In this document: one piece after another, positions 6,319 through 7,999 of the stretch
Numbering within the stretch: position 1 is the first letter of the stretch
Layout: the number at the start of each line of letters is the position of its first letter
From: Candidatus Sabulitectum sp.
Lineage (GTDB): Bacteria > Fermentibacterota > Fermentibacteria > Fermentibacterales > JCC-6
Direction of reading: 5' to 3'
Length of the DNA stretch: 7,999 nucleotides
Assembly: GCA_029940175.1 (NCBI GenBank)
Contig: JAOZRM010000147.1
Span: forward strand, 1 to 7,999
The notes under the pieces: generated by a model
The model's database searches: none
What the model was told of the DNA's origin: nothing
The model's input: the letters and a program-made list of their open reading frames with translations, nothing else
Translations under genes and position numbers: made by a program

Positions 6319-6363
6319 TTCCTCCTGCGAGGAAGTTACAGCCTTCACTGGAGACACTGTGAC
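6319..6363. other. Two abutting stem-loops in the divergent intergenic region
   Basis: The first is TTCCTC-CTGC-GAGGAA (6319-6334), a perfect 6-bp stem with a 4-base loop. The second begins on the next base: GTTACAG (6335-6341) pairs with CTGTGAC (6357-6363), with one G-T wobble. Neither is followed by a T-run on either strand. They lie about 100 bp upstream of the oxidoreductase start. They could be regulator sites or leader structure for that gene. Otherwise 6206-6460 holds only the arsR-side promoter and an AT-rich stretch (about 6380-6398). Confidence 0.35.
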
Positions 6364-6460
6364 GACCGCAAGAGGTTGTGTTTATTTTATATTTAATTGC
6401 ATCATTCGCTCTACCAGCGCATGATAACTTGATATATTGTATTATGACAGAAAGGTTCTA

Positions 6461-7528
6461 ATGACTATACCGAGCCTTAAAATCGGTGATTTGACTATTC
6501 GTATTCCAATTGTTCAGGGTGGTATGGGTGTTTCGGTATCAAAAGCATCACTTGCTTCAGCGGTTTCGCAAGCAGGAGGCCTGGGCGTTATCGCCAGTGT
6601 AGGTCTGGGTGAAGAGATGGATACATCAATACCATATATGAAGAGATCAAGGCAGGCTCTCTCAGCAGAGATTCGCAAAGTGAAGCAGCAGGGTCTGGCT
6701 GTTGGTGTGAATGTGATGGTTGCTCTTACCAATTTCGGAGACATGGTCAAAACGTGTGCTGACGAAGGCGTGGATGTGCTCTTCGCTGGTGCCGGACTCC
6801 CTCTTCGGCTACCGGAGTATGCCGGCGACTCTTCTATGAAACTTGTTCCCATTATTTCGTCAGGTCGTGCAGCTGACGTGATCTGCCGCTCATGGGCAAA
6901 GAAATATTCAAGATTCCCGGACGCAATTGTTGTGGAAGGTCCCATGGCCGGTGGCCACCTGGGATTCAAATTGCAGGATCTCCTTGATGGAACAGCAGCT
7001 GATCTTGATAGCCTTGTCCGTGAAACACTGGTTGTTGCAAAAAAGTATTCACAGCAGGCTGGGCGGGCGATTCCAGTTATTGCAGCCGGTGGTGTATTTA
7101 CAGGGGCCGATATTGCAAGATTCCTTAACATGGGTGCAAGCGGTGTTCAAATGGGAACGCGATTTGTTGCCACTCATGAGTGTGATGTTTCTGATGAATA
7201 CAAGCAGTCTTATGTTGATGCCACCGAGGACGATGTTGCTGTTATCCTTTCACCGGTTGGACTTCCGGCGAGAGTTATTAAAACCCCATTTGTTGAAAAA
7301 AGCTTTGGTGAAAAACAAAAATTCCAGTGCTTCTATAAGTGTCTTATAACTTGCGATGCAGACAAAGCCAATTACTGTATTGCTCTAGCTTTACTGGACT
7401 CGTCCCGTGGGCATCTTGATACAGGGTTTCCGATGTGCGGTCAGAACGTGCCCAGGATTGACAAAATCGTGGGAGTTGATGAACTTATGCAGGAACTGGT
7501 AACGGAAGCAGAGCCTCTCCTTTCTTAA
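6461..7528 (+). CDS. Nitronate monooxygenase / FabK-like FMN-dependent oxidoreductase
   Basis: This 355-residue TIM-barrel flavoenzyme belongs to the 2-nitropropane dioxygenase/enoyl-ACP reductase II (FabK) family. IPIVQGGMG (15-23) is the N-terminal FMN-binding turn. GPMAGGHLGF (160-169) carries the family's active-site His166. IPVIAAGGVFTGADI (204-218) and GVQMGTRF (228-235) form the FMN phosphate site. The last 70 residues have Cys290, Cys294, Cys298, Cys306 and Cys326, a pattern I recall from clostridial-type relatives. The likely reaction is oxidation of alkyl nitronates with FMN, or an enoyl-thioester reduction; sequence alone does not separate these. I chose ATG 6461 because AAAGG ends five bases upstream. 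A TTG at 6437 would add eight residues but has no ribosome site. It is divergent from the arsR operon across a shared intergenic region. The downstream neighbour is convergent, so it is probably monocistronic. Confidence 0.9.
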   Translation: MTIPSLKIGDLTIRIPIVQGGMGVSVSKASLASAVSQAGGLGVIASVGLGEEMDTSIPYMKRSRQALSAEIRKVKQQGLAVGVNVMVALTNFGDMVKTCADEGVDVLFAGAGLPLRLPEYAGDSSMKLVPIISSGRAADVICRSWAKKYSRFPDAIVVEGPMAGGHLGFKLQDLLDGTAADLDSLVRETLVVAKKYSQQAGRAIPVIAAGGVFTGADIARFLNMGASGVQMGTRFVATHECDVSDEYKQSYVDATEDDVAVILSPVGLPARVIKTPFVEKSFGEKQKFQCFYKCLITCDADKANYCIALALLDSSRGHLDTGFPMCGQNVPRIDKIVGVDELMQELVTEAEPLLS

Positions 7529-7556
7529 AACCGTCAGATTCCATAAGTGTCTGTTC

Positions 7557-7572
7557 TCTAACCGCAGTTAGA
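7557..7572. terminator. Small hairpin between convergent genes, weak terminator candidate
   Basis: TCTAAC-CGCA-GTTAGA forms a perfect 6-bp stem with a 4-base loop, 28 bases after the oxidoreductase stop, between two convergent genes. There is no T-run on either side, so termination here is only suggested by its position. Confidence 0.25.
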
Positions 7573-7602
7573 TCGCTCACAGTTATGCACCCCTGCTTAA
7601 AT

Positions 7603-7938
7603 TTAGGTTGATTCATCCAGAAATGGTTTGAAAAACTTGCTGTGTTCCTCGGGACTGTAACTGATACCGAAGATTCGACTGATGAACCAGCTGTTCCCGT
7701 GCATGTTCATAAACAGTGATTCAATGTGAAGTTCCCGCTTTTCTCCTCCCTCATAAATCTGCAGATAGAGAAGAATCTGTGCTTCATTTTCGTTGAAGAA
7801 TCCCATACTGGCGTCAAGAAGCTCAAACTTGATTGAGTTTGTGTCCTGCTGATTGAAAATGCTTTTCAAAAAAGAAAGCACTTCCTCTTTCCCTGTTCGT
7901 ATCAAACCTCTGGACAGAACGATGTCTTCAGTCAACAC
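7603..7938 (-). CDS. Small NTF2/SnoaL-like protein, 5' end probably frameshifted
   Basis: From GTG 7938 this reads 111 residues: LTEDIVLSRGL, a helix with KEEVLSFLKSIF, then three strands (IKFELLDASMGFF, EAQILLYLQIYEG, KRELHIESLFMN) and a final GNSWFISRIFGI strand. This is the cone-shaped alpha+beta order of NTF2-like/SnoaL/DUF4440 proteins, which serve as small-ligand pockets or partner-binding domains. No catalytic residue can be assigned. GTG 7938 has no ribosome site. The same frame stays open upstream to a TGA at 7987-7989 and encodes YVTALNERAFQKLEYV, which looks like the missing first helix of the fold. No start codon lies in that stretch, and the next frame over would supply LVER just before it. 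I therefore suspect a one-base frameshift near 7983 and a true start beyond the window. The fold call is moderate and the function unknown. The gene is convergent with the oxidoreductase. Confidence 0.65.
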   Translation of the reverse strand: MLTEDIVLSRGLIRTGKEEVLSFLKSIFNQQDTNSIKFELLDASMGFFNENEAQILLYLQIYEGGEKRELHIESLFMNMHGNSWFISRIFGISYSPEEHSKFFKPFLDEST

Positions 7939-7999
7939 ATATTCAAGTTTCTGGAATGCTCTCTCATTAAGAGCGGTAACATACGTTCAACAAGAACCT

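Noticed and set aside
6416..6445. Promoter for the oxidoreductase using TATATT or TATTAT as -10
   Set aside because: Good -10-like hexamers exist, but no acceptable -35 lies at 16-18 bp, so I did not call it.
6437..6460. TTG 6437 as start of the oxidoreductase
   Set aside because: There is no ribosome site upstream of it, while ATG 6461 has AAAGG at a 5-base spacing and gives the usual family N-terminus.
6514..7131. 205-codon open frame antisense to the oxidoreductase
   Set aside because: Its translation is a low-complexity Ser/Pro/Ala/Thr-rich product typical of a shadow frame, and the opposite strand encodes a clearly conserved flavoenzyme.

Overview
The window looks like chromosomal DNA from an uncultured, probably Gram-negative bacterium of moderate GC content. 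I cannot name the phylum with confidence. The clues are a Sec signal peptide on a tetratricopeptide-repeat (TPR) protein, Shine-Dalgarno sites of the GGAG/AGGG type, GTG starts, and a protein family with FVHEWG and KAPVVWFHG signatures that I associate from memory with Planctomycetes-, Myxococcota- and Acidobacteria-like genomes. No rRNA, tRNA, CRISPR, insertion sequence or phage gene is visible.

Left block (1-1017, + strand): the last 30 codons of one gene are followed after 50 bp by a complete 290-codon gene whose C-terminus is clearly homologous to it, so this is a tandem paralogous pair of unknown function. The second gene converges with the next block and overlaps it by 14 bp.

Middle block (1004-4901, - strand): two adenosine deaminase-family paralogs align without a gap and are about 70% identical by hand count. 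They flank an exported TPR protein, in the order (5'->3') deaminase A, TPR protein, deaminase B. All metal and proton-shuttle residues are kept in both. However, the HxHLDG motif of deaminase A is HxHLGG in deaminase B, which loses the aspartate that in well-studied adenosine deaminases contacts the ribose 5'-hydroxyl. This suggests a duplicated enzyme with altered substrate preference.

Stress/redox block (5006-6262, - strand): a good sigma70-like promoter drives a compact three-gene operon. It encodes an ArsR-type winged-helix regulator, then (4-bp ATGA overlap) a thioredoxin-like/glutaredoxin fusion whose thioredoxin domain has lost both active-site cysteines, then (4 bp later) a GroES co-chaperonin with no groEL nearby. 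A 7-bp inverted repeat brackets the promoter. The operon reads as a possible redox- or thiol-responsive protein-quality module, which is inference. A GC-rich hairpin separates it from the deaminase block, which may or may not be co-transcribed.

Right block (6206-7999): a 255-bp divergent intergenic region with two adjacent stem-loops precedes a flavin-dependent nitronate monooxygenase/FabK-like oxidoreductase (+ strand) with a C-terminal cysteine cluster. Convergent to it is a small NTF2/SnoaL-like protein on the - strand. Its first helix appears to be split off by a single-base frameshift close to the window edge.
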